Positions 32,301-47,700 of a stretch of DNA of 64,000 bases are shown here, piece after piece (position 1 is the first letter of the stretch; each line of letters begins with the position of its first letter). Below the pieces are notes generated by a model, which ran no database searches, was not told where the DNA came from, and was given only the letters and a program-made list of their open reading frames with translations. The position numbers were made by a program, and so were the translations under genes. The DNA is from Holothuria scabra (taxonomy: Eukaryota; Echinodermata; Holothuroidea; Aspidochirotida; Holothuriidae): positions 33,939,905-34,003,904 of the forward strand of contig CM074179.1 of assembly GCA_037179385.1 (NCBI GenBank), read 5' to 3'.

Positions 32301-34513
32301 ACGACGACTGGATCAGTGTTGCTGATGGTATCTAAGGCCTACGAATTTACACTCTCCTATAATATTTTAAAAGTTTCCCAAACTTTGTTGTCCCTCTTAT
32401 TTCAAATTAGGAGCTTTCATTGAAGAAAGTTTAGAATTATTTGAAAGACAATTTATAAAATAGTATTATAGCTGCAGGTGTCTCTAATGTGTTATCACAT
32501 ACATATGGAAGTTACCGGATTTCGTCATTTCCAGAGCGTGAAAAGTTCACCAAAGGGATTTATGAGCAAGAAATATGCATTTTAAAAAGGAGATTTTGCG
32601 CTGGGAGATTTGGAAACAGTATGAAAGGGGTTTTCTGACCCGGAGAGTAGGGGAAAAGGTTGGCGGTAGTATGTTTCCGCCCCTCATTTTTACTGGGGTC
32701 TTCCATTTTGTCGCCCCACGCCACTCCGCTTCCTACGCCTATGTCCAATGCACAGTTAAAGTAACCAAATTCCTAGCAACTAACGGTAATACAAGTAGGC
32801 CTACGGCCTAGGCCTACACTTACGTTACTGCCCAGGACTATAGTATGGTAAACTGTGTCATACGTGGGATGATTGAAAATGAAATGACCCTACACATCAG
32901 TTTTTAAGTTAATGCACTCACTACGGAATTGATTGACCGATTGATTAGCCATTAGATACTATGCTTGTCGAAGACCTCATACTCTACCTCATACTCCAGT
33001 CTTTGGGAGAGAAGATGTAGGAAGGCATGATAGGATGGCAACCTCAAGATGAAAATTCGGGACTTCTTTGGTAAGTTTTATTTAAAGTTTAGGTAACAAG
33101 GACAAAGTTATGTACCAAGGACTCTCTTTCTTCGACTATTTCCATAAACTGTAGATACTTCTAGAAGCGAAGGCTGTTTTTCCTGTAGATGAGCTTTGCT
33201 TTTCGCCCCATGTCATTAGTATGATATGGCTTAATTTTTTTCACTGCTGTAATGAATTGATTCATTTTTCAACATAAATTTTAAATGTTTTCCAATGATG
33301 GTGCAGAAGTCAGGTTAGGAGCAGGCAGCTAGCTACCAATGACTAGATGCACCTTTCGGCTACTTGGTTTTAGTTTGCAAAGTGTAGATTGCTAGATAAT
33401 TGACTGAAAATTACCACAAAAGTCACATGCAACCTTTCCGAAACATTTTAGCATGAAAAAAGTGCAGTATGCGTTTTAAGGTCATATGATAGACTTCACT
33501 GATGGTATTCTCAGCTTCTTCATAACCTCTTGAGGAGGGTCAGTTTCAAAATAATCGATTTACTTGGATTATCTGCCAGTCATTGCTAACCTGAACGCAA
33601 TGCATATTTCTAAATTGTGATCCAATTGTTGTCTTTCAGTGGAACTGGCTTCTTAGGGAAGCAGTTGGAAGTTTTGTTTCGCCTAACGTGCCTTTGCCAG
33701 AGGGTCGGGAGGACTTTAGAAAGAGTATTTCTAAATTGTGATCTGTTGATGATTATTATAATTGAAGTTTCTTTAATTGAGTAAACTGACAATACAGAAA
33801 CCAACACTGCATAAAATAAACACTGTGTCCATGTTCATAAGTTGCTAAGTATGACTGCATGATGTAAATGCGTCCAATTATGATGAGATGGCAAGTGTCT
33901 GATATCTCAGAGGCGAATGAGATCATTTTAATAATTTATTTAACGCACTCTTGGCCGCTCGGATACTTTTCGCTGAAAATAAAAACCATCCCCTCTCTTC
34001 GCTCTCTTCAAGGAAAGATGTAGGTTATGGCAGTAAAACTCCCACAGTAATTGAAATTTGAAATTATTTACGACTTGAAATGTACAGAAATTGCACAAAG
34101 TAACTGTTGTGATATGCTTCCAGCAGACATGGAGCCGACTGGCACTGACATGATTTCAAAAAAATAAGTTGTACAGGTTAAACAGGTACCTTTTGGCTGT
34201 CTCACTCCACCCGCAGGTGAAAAATTAGAAATGTATCAAGAGATACAATGAGGTGCAGTTATTTGTTTGAGTTTTATTCTTTCTTCTATTTGTACAGAAC
34301 CCAAAGAAACACAACCAAAGCTGACAAAGTCCGAACGACAAGTATTGAGTTATGGGGGTGTGCATCTCCAATGTCATGTCTCACCCGCAAAGCCTTATAT
34401 TTCACACAGATAAACAAGAAGTTAACTTGAGTATTTGTAGTAAAGCTGCAAAAAGTCTGTGTCTGCAAAAAAACGTATTTGCTTGAAATGATTTTCCCAA
34501 TTTTCCATCCATC

Positions 34514-34530
34514 CATATATATATATATAT
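34514..34530. repeat. (TA)n tract abutting the first Penelope-like element
   Basis: About eight TA units end directly at the left inverted repeat of the element at 34531. Confidence 0.85.
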
Positions 34531-34664
34531 AGTAAAACAAATCGAAAACACTTACTAAATACTTCTAACAGGAAAAGTAAATCAACGGAGAAAACTGTAC
34601 AACATTTCGAACAGGTCAACTGTCCTTCGTCAAGTAAACTGAATTACCAACCCATGTAAAAATA
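34531..34664 (-). repeat. Left 134-bp inverted repeat of PLE1
   Basis: It is the reverse complement of 35841-35974 with three mismatches in 134 positions. Penelope-like elements are known to carry LTR-like repeats in direct or inverted order. The near identity indicates a recent origin. Confidence 0.85.
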
Positions 34665-34675
34665 AAAGTTCTTCC

Positions 34676-35824
34676 AAGTTACGCCCGTCTGGGAATGGGT
34701 CTTTTTGAAGAACAAATGGAAGAAAAAAACCGATTATTCGGAAAAGGTATATAGATGACGTCTGGGGCCTGTGGGATAAAGGGGAACAGTCTTTCCTGGT
34801 TTTTATGGAAGAACTTAATTCAATGTATCCAAATGAATTAGTGTTTACCTATGAGTTCGACTTCTCCAGAGTGGTTTACCTAGATTTAGAAATTACCCTT
34901 AACGAAGGTCGTATTAGTACTAAACTCTTTACTAAGCCATCTTGTAAGAATCCTTTATATTTGCACTATTCTTCGTTTCACAAAAAGTCGGTTAAAGACA
35001 ATATCCCTTTTTGTCAAGCTCTCCGCATTAAAACTGTTTGTTCCAATGATGATGATTGTGATAAGAATTTAAAAACTTTAGAAATAAACTTAAATAAGAG
35101 AGGTTATCGTACCGAGGTGGTCAAAGAAAAATTTAATAGGGCTAAAGGTTTTCCTCGTAGTTCTTTACTTAGGACCAGCAAAGGTGAGAACGTTTCGACT
35201 AAAGCACCAAAAGCCCCATTTGTGGTTACTCGTAATCCTCGCTTACCTCCCTTACAAGAAATCATTAATAAACACTTCCATATTCTTTCTATGTCAGATA
35301 AAATGAGGGAAATCTTTGTTTCACCACCAAAGGTAATTTACAGACAACCCCCTAACTTAAGAGATTTGCTCGTAAGAGCGGGAGTGCCGAGAAACACTCC
35401 GACAAATTTGGGGAATCACAGATTACACGAAAAAATCTGTGTTACTTGTGAAGTTATGTCAGTTACAGACTCCTTTAAAAGTTTTTATACAGGGAAAGTT
35501 TTCAAAATACTAGGTAGTTTTAACTGTATGTCGATTGGGGTTATTTACCTTATTAATTGTTTTGATTGTGGGAAGCAGTATGTGGGTGAGACGGGGAGCC
35601 AATTAAGACAGAGACACCGGGGTCATAGGCAAGAACTGAAAAAAGCTAACACTCCTCTTGGAAAACATTTTAACACGGGTTGTAAGTTTTTCAATTTAAT
35701 CGCCATTCAATCGGTCGAGGGACTTAACAAAACACAGAGGGAACAAAAGGAACGTTTTTGGATATACCAACTCCACACGTTTGTACCAAAAGGGATTAAC
35801 ATTCGAAAAAGCCACAGTTCATAG
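34676..35824 (+). pseudogene. Penelope-like element 1: truncated RT and GIY-YIG endonuclease
   Basis: A frame from about 34676 reads YARLGMGLFEEQMEEKN, the block just before the RT active site. It then shifts frame in an A7 run near 34722. The next frame reads KRYIDDVWGLWDKG (the YxDD motif) and runs open to 35824. It covers the RT end, a linker with an ICVTC pair, and a GIY-YIG nuclease domain (GVIYLINCFDCG then QYVGETG and RQRHRGH). The upstream half of the RT is missing, so the copy cannot be complete. The RT and GIY-YIG pair is diagnostic of Penelope-like elements. The downstream 339-codon part is undamaged, and the flanking inverted repeats are nearly identical. Confidence 0.88.
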
Positions 35825-35840
35825 CCGTTTTTTGCATTTG

Positions 35841-35974
35841 TATTTTTACATGGGTTGGTAATTCAGTTTACTTGACGAAGGACAGTTGACCTGTTCGAAA
35901 CGTTGTACAGTTTTCTCCGTTGATTTACTTTTTCTGTTGGAAGTATTTAGTAAGTGTTTTCGATTTGTTTTACT
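35841..35974 (+). repeat. Right 134-bp inverted repeat of PLE1
   Basis: It starts 17 bp after the stop codon and mirrors 34531-34664. It contains a hairpin with hammerhead-like conserved words (35872-35908). A further 60 bp of unique sequence separate it from the (TA)n tract at 36032. Confidence 0.85.
35872..35908 (+). ncRNA. Hammerhead-ribozyme-like core in the PLE1 repeat (degenerate)
   Basis: TTGACGA, then a GGACAG/CTGTTC hairpin, then GAAACGTTGTAC. Known Penelope-like elements carry minimal hammerhead ribozymes in their terminal repeats, with the order CUGANGA, stem II, GAAA, a tiny stem III, cleavage site. Here the first core base is T instead of C, one extra A precedes stem II, and no stem I is obvious. 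Activity is doubtful. Confidence 0.35.
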
Positions 35975-36031
35975 ATGTATCCTTCTGGAAACACGAAGAG
36001 AACTTTTGAGTTGTACGGTGGAATTTATTTG

Positions 36032-36074
<43 letters not shown>

Positions 36075-36095
36075 TATATAGATATATATATATAA

Positions 36096-36143
<48 letters not shown>
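36032..36143. repeat. Interrupted (TA)n microsatellite
   Basis: About 110 bp of TA with single-base interruptions (AAT, GAT, CAT). It lies between PLE1 and PLE2. Confidence 0.95.
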
Positions 36144-36148
<5 letters not shown>

Positions 36149-36189
36149 TGGATCCTACCTTTGGTCGACATTCCTTCGTCTAAAAATGT

Positions 36190-36240
36190 ACATTAGGTCG
36201 ACATTTACGATGGGTCAACATTTTCGTGCCGACCTAATGT
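36190..36240. repeat. 11-bp inverted repeat between the two PLEs
   Basis: ACATTAGGTCG (36190-36200) and CGACCTAATGT (36230-36240) are exact complements with a 29-bp spacer. A related GGTCGACATT word also occurs at 36163. Function unknown. Confidence 0.6.
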
Positions 36241-36573
36241 TTGGTTCACGATTTCAACCCCTTCTGCATACATTCTTAATAAAAAAGTGCATGTATATTA
36301 CCTTCATGGTGCCCTCTTTATTGTGTCTTTATATAGACGTAATAAACACAATGTATAGTATGTAGATTTGCACGTGAAAAAAGGGGTGTTATATCTTGCG
36401 TTTTCTAAAAATGTACATTTAGTTAACACGTAAGTATTGCAAAATACCTTTAATACTTTGTTTATTTTATTATAACTTGTGCGTACGTCATACATAATAA
36501 ATATACTATACATATTATTGTTGGCGCTGTTGAAGTTTATGGTGGTATTTTATTTGAATTTTTTAGTGTCTCT

Positions 36574-37803
36574 ATGTGCAGATACATTAATTATTTACAG
36601 GTAAATGGGACGGCTATGGGTACAAAAATGGCACCGTCATATGCCAATATATTTATGTATCATGTGGAAGAGGGAATTTTGATGCAATCTTCAAACAAAC
36701 CCTTATTCTATGTACGATATATAGACGACGTTTTTATGATCTGGGACAAAGGGCTGGATAATTTAAAACAATTCTTTAATGTTGCTAACAGTTTTCATCC
36801 TTCCATCAAATTTACTTTTGATTATTCCTTTAAGACTCTGCCCTTCTTAGATGTTCTGGTAATGATTGGAGACGGTAAGATCACCACGTCCGTCTACACT
36901 AAACCTACAGACAGACATACGTATCTCCACTTCAATAGTTTCCACCCCCGTCATACCAAACACTCTATTGTGTACAGCCAGTTCCTTCGGTACCGCCGTT
37001 TATGCTCCACTAATAACATTTTTGTGGAAAGGGCCACTGAATTGGTTAACTTTTTTCTCAACAGAGGATATCCCTATAAACTCCTCAACAATTACTTTCA
37101 TAAAGTTCTTGCTACACCGAGGCATAATCTCCTTCGGTATCGCACAAAATCGAACTGTGACCGCATTCCCTTAGTCATCACATACCACCCATCCAATCGC
37201 ACCCTTACCCACAATATCAAGAAATCTTGGGAAATACTCAAATCTGACCCCTCGATTTCTGAAATTTTCAGGGACCTCCCGATGATTGCTTATAAACAGC
37301 CACGTAATTTTAGAGCCATGTTAGTTCGCAAAACCCTTCCCACTGTAGACAATCCCAAAACAGGCAACAGGAAGTGTAATAAACCCCGGTGCCAAGTTTG
37401 CAATCATTTAGAGCTTTCCCCCACCATTTACCACCATGCTTCAGGTATAACTCTAAAACCGGGAGACTTCGATTGTGACTCATGTAATGTAGTTTATTTA
37501 CTTTTCTGCATTCAATGTCCCTTAGCTACGTACATAGGCGAAACAAGCACAAAATTCCGACTTCGTTTCAATAATCACAAGCTCAGCATAAGAAAGAATA
37601 ACCCTGGATTCCCGGTTGCCGAACACTTTAATCTCCCTCAGCATAACCTTTCCCATTTAAAGTGTGCCTTGTTGTACGGCAATTTTAAAAGCGCTCAGCA
37701 GAGATGCAACCGTGAGTTACAAACCATCATCTCACTTAACAATCATAAATCGGGTCTGAATAGGGATTTGGCGTTCATGGGCACCCAAGCAGTTGATACC
37801 TAA
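36574..37803 (+). pseudogene. Penelope-like element 2: 5'-truncated RT and GIY-YIG endonuclease
   Basis: This 409-codon frame begins inside the RT domain at NGTAMGTKMAPSYANIFM. It continues with YVRYIDDVFMIWDKG, FLDVLVMI and YTKPTDRHTYLHF, all RT blocks of Penelope-like elements. A Cys-rich linker (CNKPRCQVC and FDCDSCNVVYL) leads into GIY-YIG (VVYLLFCIQCP, TYIGETSTKFRLRFNNHK), and the frame closes at 37803. The N-terminal third of the RT is absent, so this is a 5'-truncated copy, although the rest has no stops. Protein differences from PLE1 show that it is a different family. The ATG at 36574 is incidental, not the native start. Confidence 0.88.
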
Positions 37804-37865
37804 GCGAGGAAGCAGAACGAGTACGTGTATACAGTCTTTTTTTGCACTATAGTGTTTTTGTACAA

Positions 37866-37908
37866 CTGACGAAGGGCTGTGTAATTTAAGCCCGAAATAT
37901 TTTGTATT
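37866..37908 (+). ncRNA. Hammerhead-like core downstream of PLE2
   Basis: CTGACGA, a GGGCT/AGCCC stem II with a 10-nt loop, then GAAATATTTTGTATT, where ATA/TAT could form a short stem III. The core words fit the hammerhead consensus better than in PLE1, but an extra A precedes stem II and stem I is not clear. Its place just after the PLE2 frame matches where such ribozymes occur in this element class. Confidence 0.4.
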
Positions 37909-37974
37909 CCACGGACTTATATTATAATTTAGTTGGAAATGAATGTATCCATTTTTTGTGTTCTTTTGTTATTT

Positions 37975-41645
<3,671 letters not shown>

Positions 41646-41748
41646 ATGGGTATCAAGACGGGGTATTGGAGTGGAGTAATTCTCACCATCCTTTATGCTC
41701 GTCACCTTGTACAAGCTCAGGAATCGAGCTTCAGCAGTAGCGAAAGCG
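41646..41748 (+). CDS. Exon 1 of VWFC gene: signal peptide
   Basis: The ATG at 41646 has a good context (AAGATGG). It opens MGIKTGYWSGVILTILYAR, with likely cleavage after VQA, then a Ser-rich start of the mature chain. The donor is AGCG|GTAAGA, phase 1. A TTATTTAACAG word at about 41631 could be the acceptor of a 5'-UTR intron. Confidence 0.65.
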
Positions 41749-44700
41749 GTAAGAGACTTTTTTTTTATTAAGATTGTGTTGAAATGTCGTATGACTTAAA
41801 GAATAACTACATTATTTAAAACCATGCACGACATACATTTTTCAACCGTATCCCCAATATTGGCGATACTTGTTCAAGTCTTACGAAACTAGTTTTCAGT
41901 GGTTTCAGTGGTATATAAAGGCGTGGGTATTGGGCAATGGCCCAGAAAATTGGCCCATGCCCCCAAAATTGGCCCATGGCTCCTCTCACAGATGCCAGTC
42001 TTTAAATTCTGAAAAGACGTGCTTCAGTAGCACAAGTTTTACTTTACGTGGTAGCATATCTGACACGAATCTTATTCAAAAAATTAGTACATGGTTTATT
42101 TATGGAAATATCTGATTGTTATAAAGTTTATATGGCCATGTAAAACCAGATGTTAAACCCTACATTGGTATCTTGATTAAGTTTTATACGGCTGTATCAA
42201 GCCAGATATAAAGTGGTGGAATGCGTTTTCAGATATGCAAATATAGTTTCAATTGGCCATATTAAGCAAGATATATGTTGGTTAAATGCTTTTCAGATAC
42301 GCAAATAAAATTTTGCATGGCCACATTAAGCCAGATGAAACTTGATTAAACAGTTAAATGCTAGTCCAGATATGTACATAAAGTTTAATATGGCCATATC
42401 AAGCCATCTATAACTTGATGAAATAATTGCCCAGATATGTAATTCTACAGATGCCCATACCACGCCAGATATAACTTGATGAAATGTTTGTTCAGATGTG
42501 TAATTTAAGTTTTATATGGCCATAACAAGCTACATATAACTGAATAAAATACCGTGTCAGACACATATTCAACTTTTAAATGGCAATTATAATACTTTTC
42601 GTTTATGTTTGTGTACCTGTTCTACAGAAAGGCCTTCTTTGGAAACTAAAAAATTCAGCCAACCAAAATCACAACATTCAAACCGGATTCGGCCATATTA
42701 GACTAATATATATGCAAATAACTTTTCAATGTGGGCGTGTTCAGACGTTGAACTCCTTGATTTTCTTTTTTATGATTAAGGATGGAAAATGTGAAAATTC
42801 GTAAAACCTTAACAAAATTTATGTTGTAACCAGGGCTGTAACGCCCAACTCCGGACTCGGACTCAATTCCGGACTTGAGTCCGGTTTGCCTTGGACTCGG
42901 AATGTGCCTAGAATGGAAAGGCCCTCTGATCGAAATTGGCCCGGAATGGGGTGCCACTGGACTAAGACTCGAACCCGAGTCCAGACTAGCCGAGTTGGCT
43001 TAAATGAAAATTACATGTCTCCTCAGAGTACAATTTTCGCATATTTTCTAATAGGCTATCAGCCAATCAATTGTTTGGAGGAATTGTCAAAGCCTGGTGG
43101 GGCTCCCCCATTGGGGGCATGAGATTGTTTAATATGTTGAGGATCGTCAATTAAGCTGTTCAGGTTGGAGTTTGAGCTAATTAAGGATAGCTACTGTAGG
43201 CCTAGATTCTTGGGGAAAGGGTTTTCTATAGAAGCGTAGTTACATGAAGTTTTGCTAGGTTGGGCCTCGATCTTGGGTACCCTAGTTAGGCATATGTGGC
43301 CGGGTCTTCTAACCCAAAGGCAAAGGTATGGTGGGTGAATTAAGCAATGCGCCTGAAACCCAACATTAGGTGTGTCATCCGTTATGAAAAGACTTTGAGC
43401 ACACCGAGTTGGCCTGAGAGAGGCATCAACATTGTTTCTAAAGGCATGATCTTTTCACCCCAAAAAGTTCTTTATCCTCCTTACCTACTTACTTGAGCCC
43501 CTCCCACATAATGTTTAACATTCATTCTCACCCCAGACACGACCTCACTTTATTATTTCAGGGTAAGCTTTCAAGTTGGTACTTGGAGCTTTGGCATTAA
43601 TTAAACTAGCTGTCAATCAAAACGCTGAACAAATTGAGACATCCGTAGGCTTCTTTCAAAATGTTTGGGGTGAGAGGATCAGCCCTTTAATTATTACTAC
43701 AGACCATTTTTTCAGGAGCAACTAACACACGACTTCATGGTATAGTTAAGGAGCTTGTAGGCAGGCTCTGTCCCTGTTGTAGCAGCTTTATATTTCGGCA
43801 CCCCTAAATTCCGATACCCATATATTCCGACAAATCCATTTCGTTCCAACACAAGCTTTGTTCCCACACCGCTATGTTCAAAAACTCCATCGTAGATTAA
43901 TAAGGAGATTATCGTAAATAAAGGGGTGTTGGAACATACGGGTGTCGGAATATCGTGCAGTCATCTAATGCCTTCATTAATGTATGTAGGGATAATCTAA
44001 ATGAACTACAGGCAAGGCATGGACCACATGTTCATAGCAGCAATTGTACAAGGTGTGTAGCAATCAATAGTTGTTCCATCAGGAAGTTGTCCCTGACAAC
44101 TTCCAGGACCCGTGTAGTGAGTGGATTAGATTCAACTCAACGCATTAAAAAATACCACTGTTTCAGCTTGAGTAGTTTGTGTTGTCCTAGAAGATTACAG
44201 CACTTCAAGATTTTTGTCATCTCCTCTTACAAGTTCAGATCCATCAATTTTTACTGCTTTTGTTGTAAAAATTTGTATTGTTGAATAACTTGGAATAATA
44301 GGTACAGGTTGCTGGACCTTGGAATTCATACAACAAAGCCCTTGCTTCAAGATGATTTAGCTGTTCAAACATTGATAATGAACCCCAAGGATGACAATCA
44401 GGTGTGAAGTCCAGTAACGGCAAACAACGGTGAACTAGAACTCGGTGGTATATATAGCCAATTCACCGCTGTTTGTTGTGATCAGGGAGTTTTCCCTGAA
44501 AACTCCCTGCATGTACAGACATCAGATAACCAAAATTTACCAATGTTACAAGAAGGTTTTGGCAGGTGTAATTGGCAATTGTAGTGATATCTATTCAGTG
44601 GCGAGGCAACGGGGGAGGGGACTTGACGGGGCATTTGTCCTTTTGATTTTCCCTTGTCCCCCAGTTGCCCCCCAAATAAAGTTGCTGGAATGGAAGCGAA

Positions 44701-47700
44701 TGTGGCCCATGTGAGTGTGTGTATGTGTGTATTCGGATAGGGTGGGAGGTGCACTGGCGCATGTGTTAACGTGCAATTGATACTGACGAAAAGTTTGCCT
44801 ACGTGCCCTTTAAGTAGGGCTACATCCTTTTGGCAGGGGTGGCGCCAGCGGGGGGGGGGGGCATGGCCACCCCGTCGGGGAAGGTCGGCCATTTCGTCGG
44901 GGAGGCCTAAAAAATAAAAAAAAAAATAATAAAAAAAAGAAAAAGAAAAAAAAGCCTACAGGGAATGAAATTACTGGATAGGTAAACTTTTTTTGTCTTG
45001 AAATACTATTTTATTACACATTAGAATCGATTTCAAATCACTTCTTCTTTGCTCGGTTAAACCTCATTTCATATACCTTGTCGTTTCTCCTCCCCGTCGT
45101 GAAACTGACGGCAATTTCCTTCGGGGAGGCCTAAAATGAAGGTAAAGGACTGAAGTTACTGGAAGGATAATCATGAACTTTTTTTCTTTTTGAACTATTT
45201 TATTCTTGTGACCGTATTTTAATGCCTATCTGAATATGTTTTAATCACTTCTTACAAGCTCTGTTATACCTCATCCTATCTTCAATCCTCAAGGTCATGC
45301 CCCCGCCGGGGAAGGCTGCCCTTCCCCCTCTTGTTGTTAAAACGCAATTTCGTCGGGGAACCTTCATCTGAATGTCCACCTTAAACTGATATAAAAGATG
45401 CGGGTTCTATATAAACTTCAGTAATCCGGACGGTCTTCTTGGTTTTGCTCACTAGAAGACCATATTCTTCAAGGAAACTCACAATTCCGAATGTTCCTGA
45501 CAAAAAACAGACAAGAGGCTGTTCAGGTGCATGCAGTGCCCAATGATCTGCCATCTGGCCTGCCCCGACAGCCGAATTCTAGCAACGGTAATGAGAATCG
45601 GCCAGAATGTTTTGAGCTACACATAATGATAAACAGTAGCGTGAGGATGTCTCCCCATAAGTCTGGCTTAAAATTCATTTAAAACCACCTTGTAGCGTGA
45701 CTTATTTTCAAATACGTCGTAAGTAAAATCATTTATAGTCTGGGGTTAGGGCAGTCACGTAGAAAAACTCAGCTTGGATCTTGCAATTGAATACAACGAA
45801 GATTCCTAGTAGATTCAAACACATTAGTATGATTTAAATTCCGTACGATGCACAGTCTTCCCCCCCCCCCCCCAAAAAAAAGGGGGGGGGGAAAGACCAT
45901 TTCGTCTAATTGTAGCAATACCTTTTATCTGGGAATTTTCTGATCCACTTACAGCAAGTTAGACCTTTTTGCTGTTGAATTTAAACGTTCATTTCAAAGA
46001 AAAGCTCAAAATAAGGATGGCTTCATCTCTAGTAACAAGTCTGGGAAATGCCATTTCCGGCTGTTTGACAGTCTGAGGGACTGGATTTTTTTAACAATTT
46101 TCTGTACGTTCCGCGCCAACTGGTGGTTGCGCTCCGCTTTGATATTTTGGCCGAACAGATTACTTACGAAAACAATGCATGCTGGCATATTATTCTTCGT
46201 TTTGGGACAGAATTATAAAGTGAAATTTTAATTGTGAGAGAAAGCTCAAATTAATGACTACTTTGTTTCTAATTACCCTACCATCCCAGGAAATGCCTTT
46301 TCCTGCTGTCTGGTGGTTCTCAATTTTTCAAAAAAATCTGTGTGCTCTTTCGGACAAGATTACATTTTTCGAGACAAATTCTGCCCGCTCCCAAACCGAA
46401 ACGCTCCCGTACGCCTATATATTTCAATATATAAGATATAAAACTTCAAATATATAGGAAGCCAAACTTTTCCGCGGGAAAATTTTCGAATATGGTCCGA
46501 GGGCCTCAATCTGCCCGATGATATTCAGGAACCCCAACAAAACTACAGACTACCCCTACTTGATTTTTCTTATAAGAGGGTCTGTCATAAAATTTCAATT
46601 TTTCACCAATATAAGCTTCAGATTGTTCAAAGTGACAAAATTTTCCTATTTTGCTCTTGAAAGGCATATCACTTAATAAAGAACCTAATTTTTTCGTTTT
46701 TACCCTGCAAAAAACAAATTTTCTTGTATTAAATCCCAAAATTTCTGCAATATAATAAGCTCCTAATTAAATCTTCGTTAAAAAAGGGAAAAACTTTTCG
46801 GGCAAAGTTCTAGTCTCGTCTTGAGACCTTAGTACGTAAACTTAGAACGGTTACATACAAAATCTCAGCAGAATTTCAGCTGTCGCGTACAAAACGTTTT
46901 TGATTTTGCCCATATGAAGGATAGATTCTTGAATAAACACCCCAACTTTTTTATGGTCCTTCCAAAAGTCAAAATTGTTTCAAAAATTTTCGTTTTTTTC
47001 TTCAAAATAAACTCCAGATTTTTAAGTATTTGTTAAAAAGAGAGTCCAAAATTTCGGCGCGCTACGCGCGCTTCAAATTCTGCCGAGTCACGTCCCACCG
47101 GGACTAGGTCACCACCTTTGTCGAGGCCTTGAAATGCTGGCCCCCCTGTCGGGCAAATCCTGGCGCCATCCCTGCCTTTTGGGTTAGGTCAGTGGTTTCC
47201 AATCTACGTATGATACATATATAACTAATGATACAAAGTTTTCTTGTCTTGGCAGTGCGCGGCTCGGTACAAAACGTGCTTCATTTATGTTTTTATTGTT
47301 TCTTATTATCCCTCACGCATGCATCAATTATTTCTGTATGCTGCACGCCAACTGATGATTGCGTTTTACTTAAATGGTGTCATTACAGCTTAAAACGTCT
47401 TCAACACTTTGCCCCTTTGCCCATCCCCAGCACCCCACCCATATAAAAACAATCTGGTTAAGTCACCGACTAATACAGTGGTACTCCATGGCACCGCGCA
47501 AAAATGTAATGATAGTCACAAAGAATAAAGTTGTTAATCTAGGAGTTAGATCAACCGAAAAATCAATATATTTCCCCCGCGACTTGATTTTTCACCCACA
47601 TATATGCTAAAACCTCAGAGCTTTCGTGGGCGTCGCCTCCAAGGTCCACACCGGGGCTTTGCCCCTAGACCCCACTAGGGGCCCTAAGGCGGGTCCTTGG

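Larger units (their letters stand above)
31035..34530. other. Intergenic stretch with a dispersed repeat, no gene seen
   Basis: A primer-binding-site-like word, TGGTGACCCCGACGTCAG (31302-31319), follows TTACATT, as would be seen just after the 5' LTR of a retrotransposon. No LTR pair or gag-pol frame is visible. A repeat shared with 59205-59390 lies at 32118-32300. Otherwise nothing was recognised. Confidence 0.4.
41749..45455 (+). other. Intron 1 of the VWFC gene
   Basis: It contains a tandem array of about 65-bp units (42118-42600), a dispersed GACTCGAGTCCGG-type repeat (42836-43000) and GTCGGGGA-rich repeats near 44850-45360. No further exon was found. Confidence 0.5.

Noticed and set aside
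36866..37174. 102-codon frame overlapping PLE2
   Set aside because: It is a shadow in another frame of the PLE2 coding sequence.
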